This document shows positions 27,477 through 35,754 of a DNA stretch of 64,000 bases, one piece after another. The notes below the pieces were generated by a model. That model saw only the letters and a list, made by a program, of their open reading frames with translations, searched no databases and was not told the origin of the DNA. The translations under genes were made by a program, and so were the position numbers. The DNA is from Alloalcanivorax marinus (GTDB lineage: Bacteria > Pseudomonadota > Gammaproteobacteria > Pseudomonadales > Alcanivoracaceae): the NCBI RefSeq assembly GCF_016785095.1, contig NZ_JAEKJB010000002.1, positions 124,001-188,000 on the forward strand. Direction: 5' to 3'. The stretch's first letter is position 1; each line of letters starts with the position of its first letter.

Positions 27477-28442
27477 CTAGTCGTTCACAAGCACCCGCTT
27501 GCCGCTGAAGCTGTCCTCCAGCATGTGCCGGTGCGCCGCCGGCGCGTCACTGAACGGGAAGGACGCCAGGGGCAAAGGCTTGAGCCGGCCGCTGGCGAAC
27601 AGCGGCGCCAGCCGGTCGTTGAAGACCTCGGCGATGGCGATGCGTTTTTCCAGCGGCTGGCTGCGCATGGTCATGGCCATCATGGTCGGCCGGCGCGCGA
27701 TCAGGGCACGCAGGTTGAGCTCGGTGGTGGCGCCGCCCAGGGCGCTCAGCATCACCAGCTTGCCCTCCACGCGCAGGGCCTTGAGCACGGTTTTCCAGTC
27801 CGGGCCCACCATGTCCAGGATCACCGCCACGCCGTCGCCGGTGAGCGCCTGGATGCGTTCGGGCAGGGTGTCGTCCTCCAGCACGCCTTCCAGCAGGCCC
27901 ATCTCGCGGGCCGTGGCCAGGTTGGCCAGGTCGCGGCTGGAACCGATCGGGCGCGCGCCCAGGGTGCTGGCCAGCTGGGTGGCGGCCAGGCCGACGCCGG
28001 CGGTGGCCGGGCGGATCAGACACCACTGGCCGGGCTGCAGGCCGCCTTCCAGGAACAGGCCCCGGTAGGCGGTGAGAAAGGCCTCCGGGATGGTGGCGCC
28101 GGTGGCGAAGTCCAGTTCGTCGGGCAGCGTCAGCGTCTCGCGCTCATGGACCACCAGTTGTTCGGAATACGCCGCGCTGGGGATCAGCCCCATCACCCGG
28201 TCGCCCACTTTCCGGCCCATGACGCCGTCGCCCACCGCGTCGATGACGCCGGCGTATTCCAGCCCCGGCACGCTGTTGTCGAAGCCCGGGGGCGCCGGAT
28301 ACAGGCCCTGGGTCTGCATGATGTCGGCGCGGTTCACGCCCACCGCGCGCACCGCGATGCGGACCTGGCCGGTGCCGGGTTCCGGCGCCTCGGCGTCGTC
28401 CAGTTTCAGAGTGTGGTCGTCCTGAATGCGCCACGCTTGCAT
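27477..28442 (-). CDS. Zinc-free MDR quinone/alkenal reductase-like oxidoreductase
   Basis: 321 aa. The start ATG 28442 (MQAWRIQDDHTLKLDDAEAP) has GGGAGA upstream; an upstream in-frame ATG at 28493 lacks one. Features are VGVNRADIMQTQGLYPAPPGFDNSVPG, typical of the QOR branch, and the coenzyme loop PATAGVGLAATQLASTLGARPIG. The loop reads PATAGVG where quinone reductases have AAAGGVG. There are no zinc-binding cysteines. It is probably NAD(P)H-dependent, with unknown substrate. It is divergent from the metallo-hydrolase gene at 28547, sharing a promoter region of about 100 bases. Confidence 0.82.
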   Translation of the reverse strand: MQAWRIQDDHTLKLDDAEAPEPGTGQVRIAVRAVGVNRADIMQTQGLYPAPPGFDNSVPGLEYAGVIDAVGDGVMGRKVGDRVMGLIPSAAYSEQLVVHERETLTLPDELDFATGATIPEAFLTAYRGLFLEGGLQPGQWCLIRPATAGVGLAATQLASTLGARPIGSSRDLANLATAREMGLLEGVLEDDTLPERIQALTGDGVAVILDMVGPDWKTVLKALRVEGKLVMLSALGGATTELNLRALIARRPTMMAMTMRSQPLEKRIAIAEVFNDRLAPLFASGRLKPLPLASFPFSDAPAAHRHMLEDSFSGKRVLVND

Positions 28443-28546
28443 GCTGTTTCTCCCTGCCAAACCGGGCGGCCTCGCCGCCCCGGTCAAGTTCATGTTGTCG
28501 CGCGCGCCGGGATCACCGGGCGCGCGCCCAGAAAGAGTGTCCCGGT

Positions 28547-29575
28547 ATGAGCTCAGCGCTTCAATATCCTTTCACCGAGCCGCCGGCGTCCGGCCACCGT
28601 ATCCAGGTGGCCCCCGGCGTCCACTGGCTGCATTTTCCGCTGCCGTTCTCCCTCGACCACATCAATCTGTGGCTGCTCGAGGACGGTGACGGCTGGACCC
28701 TGGTGGACACCGGTTTCGGTTCCCGCGCCACCCGCGAGCTGTGGCGCGCCACCTTTGATCAGGCTCTGGATGGCCGGCCGATCCGGCGCATCCTGGTGAC
28801 CCATTACCATCCGGATCACATCGGCCAGGCCGCCTGGCTGGCCGGGCACTTCCAGGCCCCGGTATGGATGACCGAGGGCGAGTGGGCGCTCACCCATCGC
28901 CTGCAGACCGCCAGCGACCAGGAGGTGGCGGACGGTTTCCGGCGGTTATTTGGCCGCCACGGCCTGGGCGAGGCGGACCTGGCCGCCCTGGCCGGTCGCG
29001 GCAACGGCTACCGCAAGGTGATACCGGAACTGCCGCCGTCGCCGGTGATCATCGCCGAAGGCGACACCGTGTCGATCAACGGTGATGCCTGGCGGGTGCA
29101 CATCGGTCGGGGTCATGCCCCGGAACACGCCTGCCTGTACCGTGAGCAGGACCATCTGCTGATCAGTGGCGACCAGGTGCTGCCCACCATCTCCAGCAAC
29201 CTTACCGTGCGCGCCCATCAGCCGGACGAGGACCCGGTCACCGAGTTCGTCGATTCCCTGCGCGCCCTGCGCGCGGCGCTGCCGGCGGATACCCTGGTGC
29301 TGCCGGCCCATGGCCTGCCGTTTCGCGGGCTGCACCAACGCATCGACGATCTGTGCGCTCACCACGACGAGCAGCTTGATGCCGCCCGGGACGCCTGCGC
29401 CGAACGGCCGCTGACCGCCTTCGATCTGCTGCCGGTGCTGTTCAAGCGCGAACTGGACAGCCACCAGCTGATGTTCGCCATGGGCGAGAGCATCGCCCAC
29501 CTGAATTGCCTGCACGCCCTCGGCCGGGTACGGCGCGAAGAACGGGACGGATGCCTCTACCACATCGCGGTCTAG
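28547..29575 (+). CDS. Metallo-beta-lactamase-fold hydrolase
   Basis: 342 aa. The metal-binding motif H86-Y-H88-P-D90-H91 is intact and followed by later ligands in GRGHAPEHACLY, the SGDQVLP aspartate and the PAHGLPF histidine. The C-terminal helical region resembles members of this superfamily that act on thioesters or lactones in lipid-degrading bacteria. No RNA-processing domain is present. The ribosome site is weak (GAAAGAG). It lies beside acyl-CoA and MDR genes, so a hydrolase for acyl thioesters is a reasonable guess but not shown. Confidence 0.85.
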   Translation: MSSALQYPFTEPPASGHRIQVAPGVHWLHFPLPFSLDHINLWLLEDGDGWTLVDTGFGSRATRELWRATFDQALDGRPIRRILVTHYHPDHIGQAAWLAGHFQAPVWMTEGEWALTHRLQTASDQEVADGFRRLFGRHGLGEADLAALAGRGNGYRKVIPELPPSPVIIAEGDTVSINGDAWRVHIGRGHAPEHACLYREQDHLLISGDQVLPTISSNLTVRAHQPDEDPVTEFVDSLRALRAALPADTLVLPAHGLPFRGLHQRIDDLCAHHDEQLDAARDACAERPLTAFDLLPVLFKRELDSHQLMFAMGESIAHLNCLHALGRVRREERDGCLYHIAV

Positions 29576-29591
29576 CATACCGTTCGGTATG
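29576..29591. promoter_or_regulatory. Perfect palindrome just after the hydrolase stop
   Basis: CATACCG and CGGTATG are perfect 7-bp arms around TT, starting at the base after the TAG. It resembles TetR-family operators (ACCGnnCGGT), but no gene starts nearby, so its role is unclear. Confidence 0.35.
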
Positions 29592-29628
29592 GGCGGGGCA
29601 TTGTATAAATTGGCTGGGGTGGGGGGGG

Positions 29629-29680
29629 ATCGCGACTAAAGTCGCTCCTACGCGGTTGTAGGAGCGACTTTAGTCGCGAT
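29629..29680. repeat. Inverted pair of REP elements between convergent genes
   Basis: Reverse copy 29629-29651 and forward copy 29658-29680 (GTAGGAGCGACTTTAG then TCGCGAT) are exact complements separated by six bases, preceded by a G8 run. They form a strong hairpin between the hydrolase and acyl-CoA dehydrogenase stops. Confidence 0.85.
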
Positions 29681-29713
29681 GGCGGTCGGCTCAAGCCGCA
29701 AGCCTGCAGCCGC

Positions 29714-30865
29714 TTATTGCGCGTCGCGGACCATGCCGCGGGCGATCACGATCTGCTGGATCTGGGTGGTGCCTTCATAGATGCGGAACAGACGCACGTC
29801 GCGGTAGAAACGTTCCACCGCGTACTCGGCCATGTAGCCCGCGCCGCCGTGGATCTGCACCGCCCGGTCGGCCACCCGGCCCACCATTTCCGCGCAGAAC
29901 AGCTTGCAGCAGGAGGCGTCGAGGCTGACGTTCTTGCCGGCGTCCTTGCTGCGCGCCGCTTCCAGTACCATGGAGCGGCCGGCGAAGGCTTCGGCGCGGG
30001 AGTCGGCCAGCATCGCCTGGATCAGCTGATGGTCGGCCAGGGGCTGGCCGAACTGCTTGCGCTCCATGGCGTATTTCAGGGCGTCCTCGATCAGGCGCTC
30101 GGCCACGCCCACGCACACCGCCGAGATGTGCAGACGGCCCCGGTCCAGTACCTTCATGGCGGTTTTGAAACCCTGGCCTTCCTTGCCGCCGATGATGTTC
30201 TCGGCGGGCACCCGGCAGTTGTCGAAGGTGATGTCGCAGACATGGGCGCCTTTCTGGCCCATCTTCACGTCCGGCTTGCCACGGATCAGGCCCGGGTTGT
30301 CGCCTTCCACGATAAAGGCGGTGATGCCGCCGGCGCCCTTGTTGTCCGGATCGGTGCGCGCCATCACCGTGTACAGGCCGGCTTCCGGGCCGTTGGTGAT
30401 GTAGCGCTTGGTGCCGTTCAGCACATAGTGCTCGCCGTCCTTGTCCGCCCGGGTTTTCAGGCTGGCGGCGTCGGAACCCACATCGGGCTCGGTGAGACAG
30501 AAGGAACCGATCACTTCGCCGGTGGCCAGCTTGGGCACGTACTTGCGCTTCTGTTCCTCGGTGCCGTCGATCAGGATGCCCTGGGCGCCGATGCCGTTGT
30601 TGGTGCCGAACAGGGAACGGAACGCCGGCGAGGTATGGCCGATCTCGAAGGCCACCAGGGCTTCTTCTTCCATGGTCAGGCCGAGGCCGCCGTACTCTTC
30701 CGGAATGGACAGACCGAACAGGCCCATTTCCTTCATTTCGTTGGCGATGTCCTCGGGGATGGCATCGTTTTCCGCCACGGTCTGTTCCGCCGGAATCAGG
30801 CGGTCGCGCACGAAACGGCCGATGGTGTCGACAAGCTGGTTGAGCACTTCCTGGTCGCGAATCAT
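29714..30865 (-). CDS. Acyl-CoA dehydrogenase
   Basis: 383-aa FAD enzyme introducing the first double bond in acyl-CoA degradation. Motifs are CLTEPDVGSDAASLKTRA (FAD/substrate contact), the DRGRLHISAVCVGVAERL helix, and the catalytic base E364 in RIYEGTTQIQQ. It is therefore of the classical homotetrameric type, unlike the pair at 10141-12504. AGAAGAG precedes ATG 30865. It is transcribed from a promoter that shares its operator with the divergent thiolase. Confidence 0.93.
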   Translation of the reverse strand: MIRDQEVLNQLVDTIGRFVRDRLIPAEQTVAENDAIPEDIANEMKEMGLFGLSIPEEYGGLGLTMEEEALVAFEIGHTSPAFRSLFGTNNGIGAQGILIDGTEEQKRKYVPKLATGEVIGSFCLTEPDVGSDAASLKTRADKDGEHYVLNGTKRYITNGPEAGLYTVMARTDPDNKGAGGITAFIVEGDNPGLIRGKPDVKMGQKGAHVCDITFDNCRVPAENIIGGKEGQGFKTAMKVLDRGRLHISAVCVGVAERLIEDALKYAMERKQFGQPLADHQLIQAMLADSRAEAFAGRSMVLEAARSKDAGKNVSLDASCCKLFCAEMVGRVADRAVQIHGGAGYMAEYAVERFYRDVRLFRIYEGTTQIQQIVIARGMVRDAQ

Positions 30866-30938
30866 GGGGCTCTTCTGTCTTATTGGTTAGTCTGGAGGTT
30901 GGTCCGTCCGGAGGCATGACCGATGGGTCGCCGGCGGC

Positions 30939-30967
30939 TTGCATCGCACTCTGTCACGACCTATTCT
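30939..30967 (+). promoter_or_regulatory. Candidate promoter of the thiolase
   Basis: TTGCAT (30939-30944), 17 bases, TATTCT (30962-30967). It overlaps the divergent promoter on the other strand. The palindrome at 30981-30995 would then cover the early transcribed region. Confidence 0.4.
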
Positions 30968-30976
30968 TTCCGTCAA
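30948..30976 (-). promoter_or_regulatory. Promoter of the acyl-CoA dehydrogenase
   Basis: On the minus strand: TTGACG (30976-30971), 17 bases, CAGAGT (30953-30948). The -35 hexamer and spacing are identical, and the -10 nearly so, to the promoter at 1202-1230, and the same palindrome lies just upstream in both. Confidence 0.5.
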
Positions 30977-30980
30977 GTTT

Positions 30981-30995
30981 CGGAATAACATTCCG
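30981..30995. promoter_or_regulatory. Perfect operator palindrome in the divergent fatty-acid promoter
   Basis: CGGAATAACATTCCG: perfect 6-bp arms CGGAAT/ATTCCG with a three-base centre. It matches the palindrome at 1180-1193. It is placed to control both the dehydrogenase and the thiolase. Confidence 0.6.
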
Positions 30996-31067
30996 CTATG
31001 CGGACTATCACCCTTTTTTATGGCGGTCGCGCCCTGCGTCCGTCTTCCCCGATTCGAGGACCTCTCC

Positions 31068-32273
31068 ATGCTCGACGCCTACATCTATGACGGCCTGCGC
31101 ACCCCCTTCGGCCGCCACGCCGGCGCGCTCGCGCCGGTGCGCCCCGACGACCTGCTGGCCGGCGTGATCCGTGCCCTGATCGCACGCAACCCGTTCGCCC
31201 CGGAAGACTTCGAGGACCTGGTGGCCGGCAACACCAACCAGGCCGGGGAGGACGCCCGCAACCTGGCCCGCCACGCCGGCCTGCTCGCCGGGCTGCCGGA
31301 AACCGTGGCCGGCCTCACCGTCAACCGGCTGTGCGGCAGCGGCCTGGCCGCCACCCTGGACGCGGCGCGCATGGTCACCGTGGACGAAGGCCAGTTGGTG
31401 ATCGCCGCCGGCGCCGAGTCCATGAGCCGCGCGCCCTTCGTCATGGCCAAGGCGGAATCGCCCTACAGCCGCAACATGCCCATGTTCGACAGCACCATCG
31501 GCGCGCGCTTCCCCAACCCGCGCATCGAGCAGCAGTTCGGCCGCGACACCATGCCCGAAACCGCCCAGAACGTGGCCTCCGAGCTGGGCATCACCCGGGA
31601 GCAGGCGGACGCCTACGCGGCCCAGTCCCAGCGCCGTTACGAAGCGGCCCGCGCCGACGGTTTCTTCGCCGCCGAGCTGCAGGCCGTGGAAGTGCCCCAG
31701 GGCCGCAAGAAGCCGCCGCTCAGCGTTACCGAGGACGAGCACCCGCGCCCCGGCACCGATGTGGAAAAGCTGGCCAAACTGCCGGCCATCGTGGAAGGCG
31801 GCGTGATCACCGCCGGTAACGCCTCCGGCGTCAACGACGGCGCCGGCGCCCTGATCATCGGCTCCCGCGCCGCCGGCGAGAAAGCCGGCATCGCCCCGCG
31901 CGCCCGCATCATCGCCGGCGGCGTGGCCGGCGTGCCGCCACGCATCATGGGCCTGGGCCCGGTGGGCGCCTGCCGCAAGGTGCTGGACCGCGCCGGCCTG
32001 ACCCTGGCGGACATGGACGTGATCGAAATCAACGAGGCCTTCGCCGCCCAGGTGTTGGGCTGCTGCAAACAGCTCGGCCTGGAGGGCGACGACGAGCGCC
32101 TCAACCCCAACGGCGGCGCCATCGCCGTGGGCCACCCCCTGGGCGCTTCCGGCACCCGCCTGGCGCTCACCGCGCTGCGTCAGTTGGAGCGCATCGACGG
32201 CCGCTACGCTTTGGTCAGCCTGTGCATCGGCGTGGGGCAGGGCGTCGCCATGCTGATCGAACGCCAGCGCTAA
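31068..32273 (+). CDS. Acetyl-CoA C-acyltransferase (thiolase)
   Basis: 401 aa from ATG 31068, with GAGGA at 31056-31060. Catalytic residues are all present: nucleophile C89 in NRLCGSGL, H356 in NGGAIAVGHPLGASG and C386 in SLCIGVGQG, where the usual Gly-Gly-Gly is Gly-Val-Gly. The YIYDGLRTPFGRHAGAL start is typical of the PcaF/PaaJ/FadA-like degradative branch. It cleaves 3-ketoacyl-CoA with CoA. No hydratase/dehydrogenase neighbours it; the shared operator suggests it completes beta-oxidation started by the 8025-12504 enzymes. Confidence 0.93.
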   Translation: MLDAYIYDGLRTPFGRHAGALAPVRPDDLLAGVIRALIARNPFAPEDFEDLVAGNTNQAGEDARNLARHAGLLAGLPETVAGLTVNRLCGSGLAATLDAARMVTVDEGQLVIAAGAESMSRAPFVMAKAESPYSRNMPMFDSTIGARFPNPRIEQQFGRDTMPETAQNVASELGITREQADAYAAQSQRRYEAARADGFFAAELQAVEVPQGRKKPPLSVTEDEHPRPGTDVEKLAKLPAIVEGGVITAGNASGVNDGAGALIIGSRAAGEKAGIAPRARIIAGGVAGVPPRIMGLGPVGACRKVLDRAGLTLADMDVIEINEAFAAQVLGCCKQLGLEGDDERLNPNGGAIAVGHPLGASGTRLALTALRQLERIDGRYALVSLCIGVGQGVAMLIERQR

Positions 32274-32291
32274 CCCGCCGCCGGAGGGATG

Positions 32292-32369
32292 ATCGCGACT
32301 GAAGCGGTGCGCCGCCCGGCCGCTCCTACAGCGGGGGGCGGCCACTGTAGGAGCGACTTCAGTCGCGAT
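32292..32369. repeat. REP pair (long and short variants)
   Basis: Long-variant reverse copy 32292-32329 (ATCGCGACTGAAGCGG ... CCGCTCCTAC) and short forward copy 32347-32369. The forward copy extends into the next minus-strand gene and supplies its stop codon. Confidence 0.8.
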
Positions 32370-32775
32370 CCGCGCCGTGGCCGTCGAGGAAGGCCCGGGC
32401 CAGTCGTTCCGCTTCCTCGGCGGTGGCCACGATCCGCAGCCGCACCTTGAACAGGCCCGCCAGGGCCGCGCTCTGAGCCCGCATCATGGTTCGTTTACCG
32501 GTATCCGGCTCCACCGCCACCATGCCCCGGCAACGGCGCGCCAGGGTGTCCCGGTTGCGCTTCATCCACAGGGTGCGGCGTTTACGGTCCTCATGGGCTT
32601 CCCGGTGTTCGCCCTCGATGGCGGCGACCACCATCACGAACGGATCGGGCTGCCCGATCAGGGTCTCCATCTCCGCCTCCCATTGCACCGCGTAGCCCTC
32701 CGGCAGCCCCTCGGGCATCAAACGCACCAGCGGAAAGTCGGCCACATCGTGTACCTGAAAGTCATTCGGATTCAT
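32359..32775 (-). CDS. Hypothetical protein
   Basis: 138 aa, family not recognised. It starts MNPNDFQVHDVADFPLVRLM after a GGGGGA ribosome site. It is soluble, with alternating beta and alpha character, a central basic segment EDRKRRTLWMKRNRDTLARR and no signal or membrane helix. Its last three codons and TGA lie in a REP element, so the C-terminus was probably redefined by repeat insertion. It is divergent from the AraC gene, which may regulate it. Confidence 0.7.
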   Translation of the reverse strand: MNPNDFQVHDVADFPLVRLMPEGLPEGYAVQWEAEMETLIGQPDPFVMVVAAIEGEHREAHEDRKRRTLWMKRNRDTLARRCRGMVAVEPDTGKRTMMRAQSAALAGLFKVRLRIVATAEEAERLARAFLDGHGADRD

Positions 32776-32928
32776 GGCCCGTCCCCCGGTCGGTGTTGGG
32801 GCGGTTCACGCCCAGGGTGTTTTGTTGCTCGGCAAGAATATCGTTGGCTCGCATTGTCGTTTCCTTGAGTCGGGGCCGGGAATCAGGGTGCGATCCAGAC
32901 TAGCCGCGCGCCTCTGACTGAAATACCG

Positions 32929-32946
32929 TATTGAAGACATTCAATA
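32929..32946. promoter_or_regulatory. Inverted repeat in the hypothetical/araC divergent region
   Basis: TATTGAA and TTCAATA, perfect 7-bp arms with a four-base centre, lie 17 bases before the AraC start. They are a candidate autoregulatory site. The 187-base divergent region shows nothing else distinct. Confidence 0.4.
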
Positions 32947-32962
32947 TCGGAAATACGCCAAT

Positions 32963-33766
32963 ATGACGTGGACCAGGATGCCCCCGACGGGGGGCAGCGG
33001 CACTTTCCCGGCCTTTCAGGGCCCGCTGCTTGCCCGCATCTGGGACAAATCCCAGGCCAGCCGCGAGGCCCACGCCGCCGGCGTCCATCAGCACAAGGAA
33101 GGGCAGCTGTGCGGCGCCACGGAAGGGCTGTTGACCGTGCACACCGGCGACACCCGCTGGGCGGTGCCCGCTCTGCACGCCATCTGGATTCCGCCGCGCC
33201 GGGAGCACGGCATCGACCCCCACGGTCAGTTCGACGGCTGGGCCATGCTGATCAACGAAACGCTGTGCCAGGGGCTGCCGGCGGAACCCTGCATCCTGCG
33301 CGTCTCCGGTCTGCTCATGGAGGCGGTGAAGCGCGTGGCCGGCTGGGATGAACAGACCTGGGCGCCGGAGCGGGATCCGCTGGTGGCGGTGATCGCCGCC
33401 GAGATTCGTGCTCTACCGGACGCGCCCCTGGGGTTGGTCATGCCCCGGGATCCAAGGCTGGCGCGCATCGCCGACGCCCTGCTGCGCGACCCGGCGGACC
33501 GGCTTGGGCAGGCGGAATGGGCGAGTCGGGCCGGCCTGTCGTCGCGCACCCTGTCGCGCCGGTTCCCCCGGGAAACCGGGCTGGGCTTTCAGGCCTGGCG
33601 TCAACGCGCCCGTTTGCTGCGAGCTCTGGAACACCTGGCCGCCGGCCTGCCGGTGACCACCGTGGCCCTGGAATGCGGCTACGACACCTCCAGCGCCTTC
33701 ATCGAGGCGTTCCGCCGGGTCTTCGGCGTGACGCCGGGCCGCTGGAAAGAGCGCGGGCCGGCGTGA
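32963..33766 (+). CDS. AraC-family regulator with cupin sensor domain
   Basis: 267 aa. The N-terminal cupin-like domain has HQHKEGQLCGATEGLLTV and PPRREHGID. The C-terminal double helix-turn-helix spans about residues 165-262 (ADRLGQAEWASRAGLSSRTL; VALECGYDTSSAFIEAFRRV; GVTPGRWK). This architecture is common in regulators of small adjacent operons. No strong ribosome site is visible. It is likely autoregulated or acts on the divergent hypothetical gene; the effector is unknown. Confidence 0.88.
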   Translation: MTWTRMPPTGGSGTFPAFQGPLLARIWDKSQASREAHAAGVHQHKEGQLCGATEGLLTVHTGDTRWAVPALHAIWIPPRREHGIDPHGQFDGWAMLINETLCQGLPAEPCILRVSGLLMEAVKRVAGWDEQTWAPERDPLVAVIAAEIRALPDAPLGLVMPRDPRLARIADALLRDPADRLGQAEWASRAGLSSRTLSRRFPRETGLGFQAWRQRARLLRALEHLAAGLPVTTVALECGYDTSSAFIEAFRRVFGVTPGRWKERGPA

Positions 33767-33940
33767 GGCCTTGCCATCACGTTACGTTCCTGCCGGCAAG
33801 CCGTGGCAAAGGCAGACCGCATCACGCTGGCGGTGTGACCCGGGCGGCGGATTGGCACGCCAGCACGTTATTGCGCGACTCTCTATCTTGAACCCGGGTG
33901 GTGAGTGCGGCTTGATAGCCGGCTGACCAAGGAGAGTTCA

Positions 33941-34507
33941 ATGAATGTGAAACGTCATGCCCTGACGCTGGCCCTGCCGGCGCTGCTGGCCGCCTGTGGC
34001 GGCGGGAGCGGTTCTTCCGGTGGTGGTGGCGATGAACCACCTGCCAACGAGCCGCGCAATGTGGCGCTGCCGGAAAACGGTGGCCAGGCCGACGCCAATT
34101 ACAACCAACAAAGCGCCGGCCTGGTCAACGATGGCATTGCCTACCAGGAAGACAGCAACGAGGAACTGCTGGCGGATTATTGGCAGGGCAACGTGGAGGA
34201 TGATTTCGTGGTCGTCAACTTCGACCGCGTCTATGAAGTGTCCGAATTCAGCTTCTACACCAACATGGCCCAGCAGGTGAACAACGAGCCCGACCGGCTC
34301 TGGGTGGCGGTGTCCGCCGATGGCGATCAGTTCGAAGCCATCAACCTGCGCGAAACCTGCGATACGGCGACCTGGATGGGCCGCTACCGGATACGCTGCC
34401 AGGTGGAAGACCCGCTTACCCTGAAAGCCCTGCGGGTGCATACCCGCTTTCAGGTCAACGCTCACAACTTCCACGTTGCCGAGATCGAGGCCTGGGGAGT
34501 GCGCTGA
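33941..34507 (+). CDS. Lipoprotein with discoidin-like domain
   Basis: 188 aa. Signal peptide and lipobox LLAAC place the lipidated cysteine at residue 19, followed by a Gly/Ser linker. The rest (NVALPENGGQADANYNQQSA; VVVNFDRVYEVSEFSFYT; LWVAVSADGDQFEAINLRE; HNFHVAEIEAWG) has the strand pattern of a galactose-binding/F5-8-type-C fold, by eye only. AAGGAGAG supports the start. It is likely surface- or periplasm-facing with a binding role. It stands alone between the AraC and ohrR genes. Confidence 0.75.
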   Translation: MNVKRHALTLALPALLAACGGGSGSSGGGGDEPPANEPRNVALPENGGQADANYNQQSAGLVNDGIAYQEDSNEELLADYWQGNVEDDFVVVNFDRVYEVSEFSFYTNMAQQVNNEPDRLWVAVSADGDQFEAINLRETCDTATWMGRYRIRCQVEDPLTLKALRVHTRFQVNAHNFHVAEIEAWGVR

Positions 34508-34534
34508 TCGCCGGCTGCCTGAAATATGCTTGCT

Positions 34535-34556
34535 ATTAAATAGCGCACTATGTAAT
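34535..34556. promoter_or_regulatory. OhrR operator before ohrR
   Basis: ATTAAATAGCGCAC followed by TATGTAAT: an imperfect palindrome nearly identical to the one before ohr (35182-35203), 11 bases before the ohrR start. It supports autoregulation. Confidence 0.75.
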
Positions 34557-34566
34557 CATTCGCTCC

Positions 34567-35022
<456 letters not shown>

Positions 35023-35055
35023 ACGCCGCGGAGGCCCTGAACGCCTGTCGGCGTT

Positions 35056-35155
35056 ATCGCGACTGAAGTCGCTCCTACAGCACTCTCGCGGTAGTTATCG
35101 CGACTGAAGCGGAACGCCGCCTACGGGAGGTTGTAGGAGCGACTTCAGTCGCGAT
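35056..35155. repeat. Cluster of three REP elements
   Basis: Short reverse copy 35056-35078, long-variant reverse copy 35097-35124 (GACTGAAGCGGAACGCCGCC) and short forward copy 35133-35155, all in the ohrR-ohr gap. They end 27 bases before the ohr operator. Confidence 0.85.
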
Positions 35156-35181
35156 CAGACTGCGCCGGCAACGTACAAGCC

Positions 35182-35203
35182 ATTAAATAGCGCACGATTT
35201 AAT
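35182..35203. promoter_or_regulatory. OhrR operator before ohr
   Basis: Perfect arms ATTAAAT and ATTTAAT separated by eight bases. It shares ATTAAATAGCGCAC with the ohrR operator and lies about 30 bases upstream of the ohr start. Confidence 0.8.
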
Positions 35204-35233
35204 CGTGCAAAATCAAGCAAACGGAGAAACCCC

Positions 35234-35662
35234 ATGACCATCGAAAAGACCCTCTATCAAGCCGAAGCCCGTGTCACCGGTGGCCGCGACGGCCACGTCA
35301 CCAGCAGCGACAAACAGCTCGACCTCCAGCTCACCACGCCCAAGGCCCTGGGCGGCCCCGGCGGTGACGGCACCAACCCGGAGCAATTGTTCGCGGCGGG
35401 CTATTCCGCCTGCTTCCTCAGTGCCCTGAAGCTGGTGGCCGGCAAGGCCAAGGTGGCGCTGCCCGACGACACCCACATCAATGCCAAGGTGGCGATCGGG
35501 CCGGACGGCGAGGGCTTCGGCCTGGCCGTGGTCCTGGCGGTGACCCTGCCCGGCCTGGAAGAAGATGACGCCCGCGCCCTGGTGGAAAAGGCCCACGTGG
35601 TGTGCCCGTACTCCAACGCCACCCGGGGCAACATCCCGGTGGAGCTGGAAGTCCACGTTTGA
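35234..35662 (+). CDS. ohr: Organic hydroperoxide resistance protein Ohr
   Basis: 142-aa thiol peroxidase of the Ohr/OsmC family that reduces organic and fatty-acid hydroperoxides. Both catalytic cysteines are present: peroxidatic C60 in [13 protein letters not shown] and resolving C124 in [13 protein letters not shown]. The Ohr-type N-terminus ([17 protein letters not shown]) distinguishes it from OsmC. The start has ACGGAG upstream. It is controlled by OhrR. A lipid-degrading lifestyle would make it useful against lipid peroxides. Confidence 0.95.
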   Translation: MTIEKTLYQAEARVTGGRDGHVTSSDKQLDLQLTTPKALGGPGGDGTNPEQLFAAGYSACFLSALKLVAGKAKVALPDDTHINAKVAIGPDGEGFGLAVVLAVTLPGLEEDDARALVEKAHVVCPYSNATRGNIPVELEVHV

Positions 35663-35754
35663 GCCCGCGCTCCTGGCCCGGCGTCACCGCCGGGCACTGG
35701 CCTCGATGGCCGGCAATGCTAGAATCGGCCGGCATTCGCTGAAACGAGGTCGTC

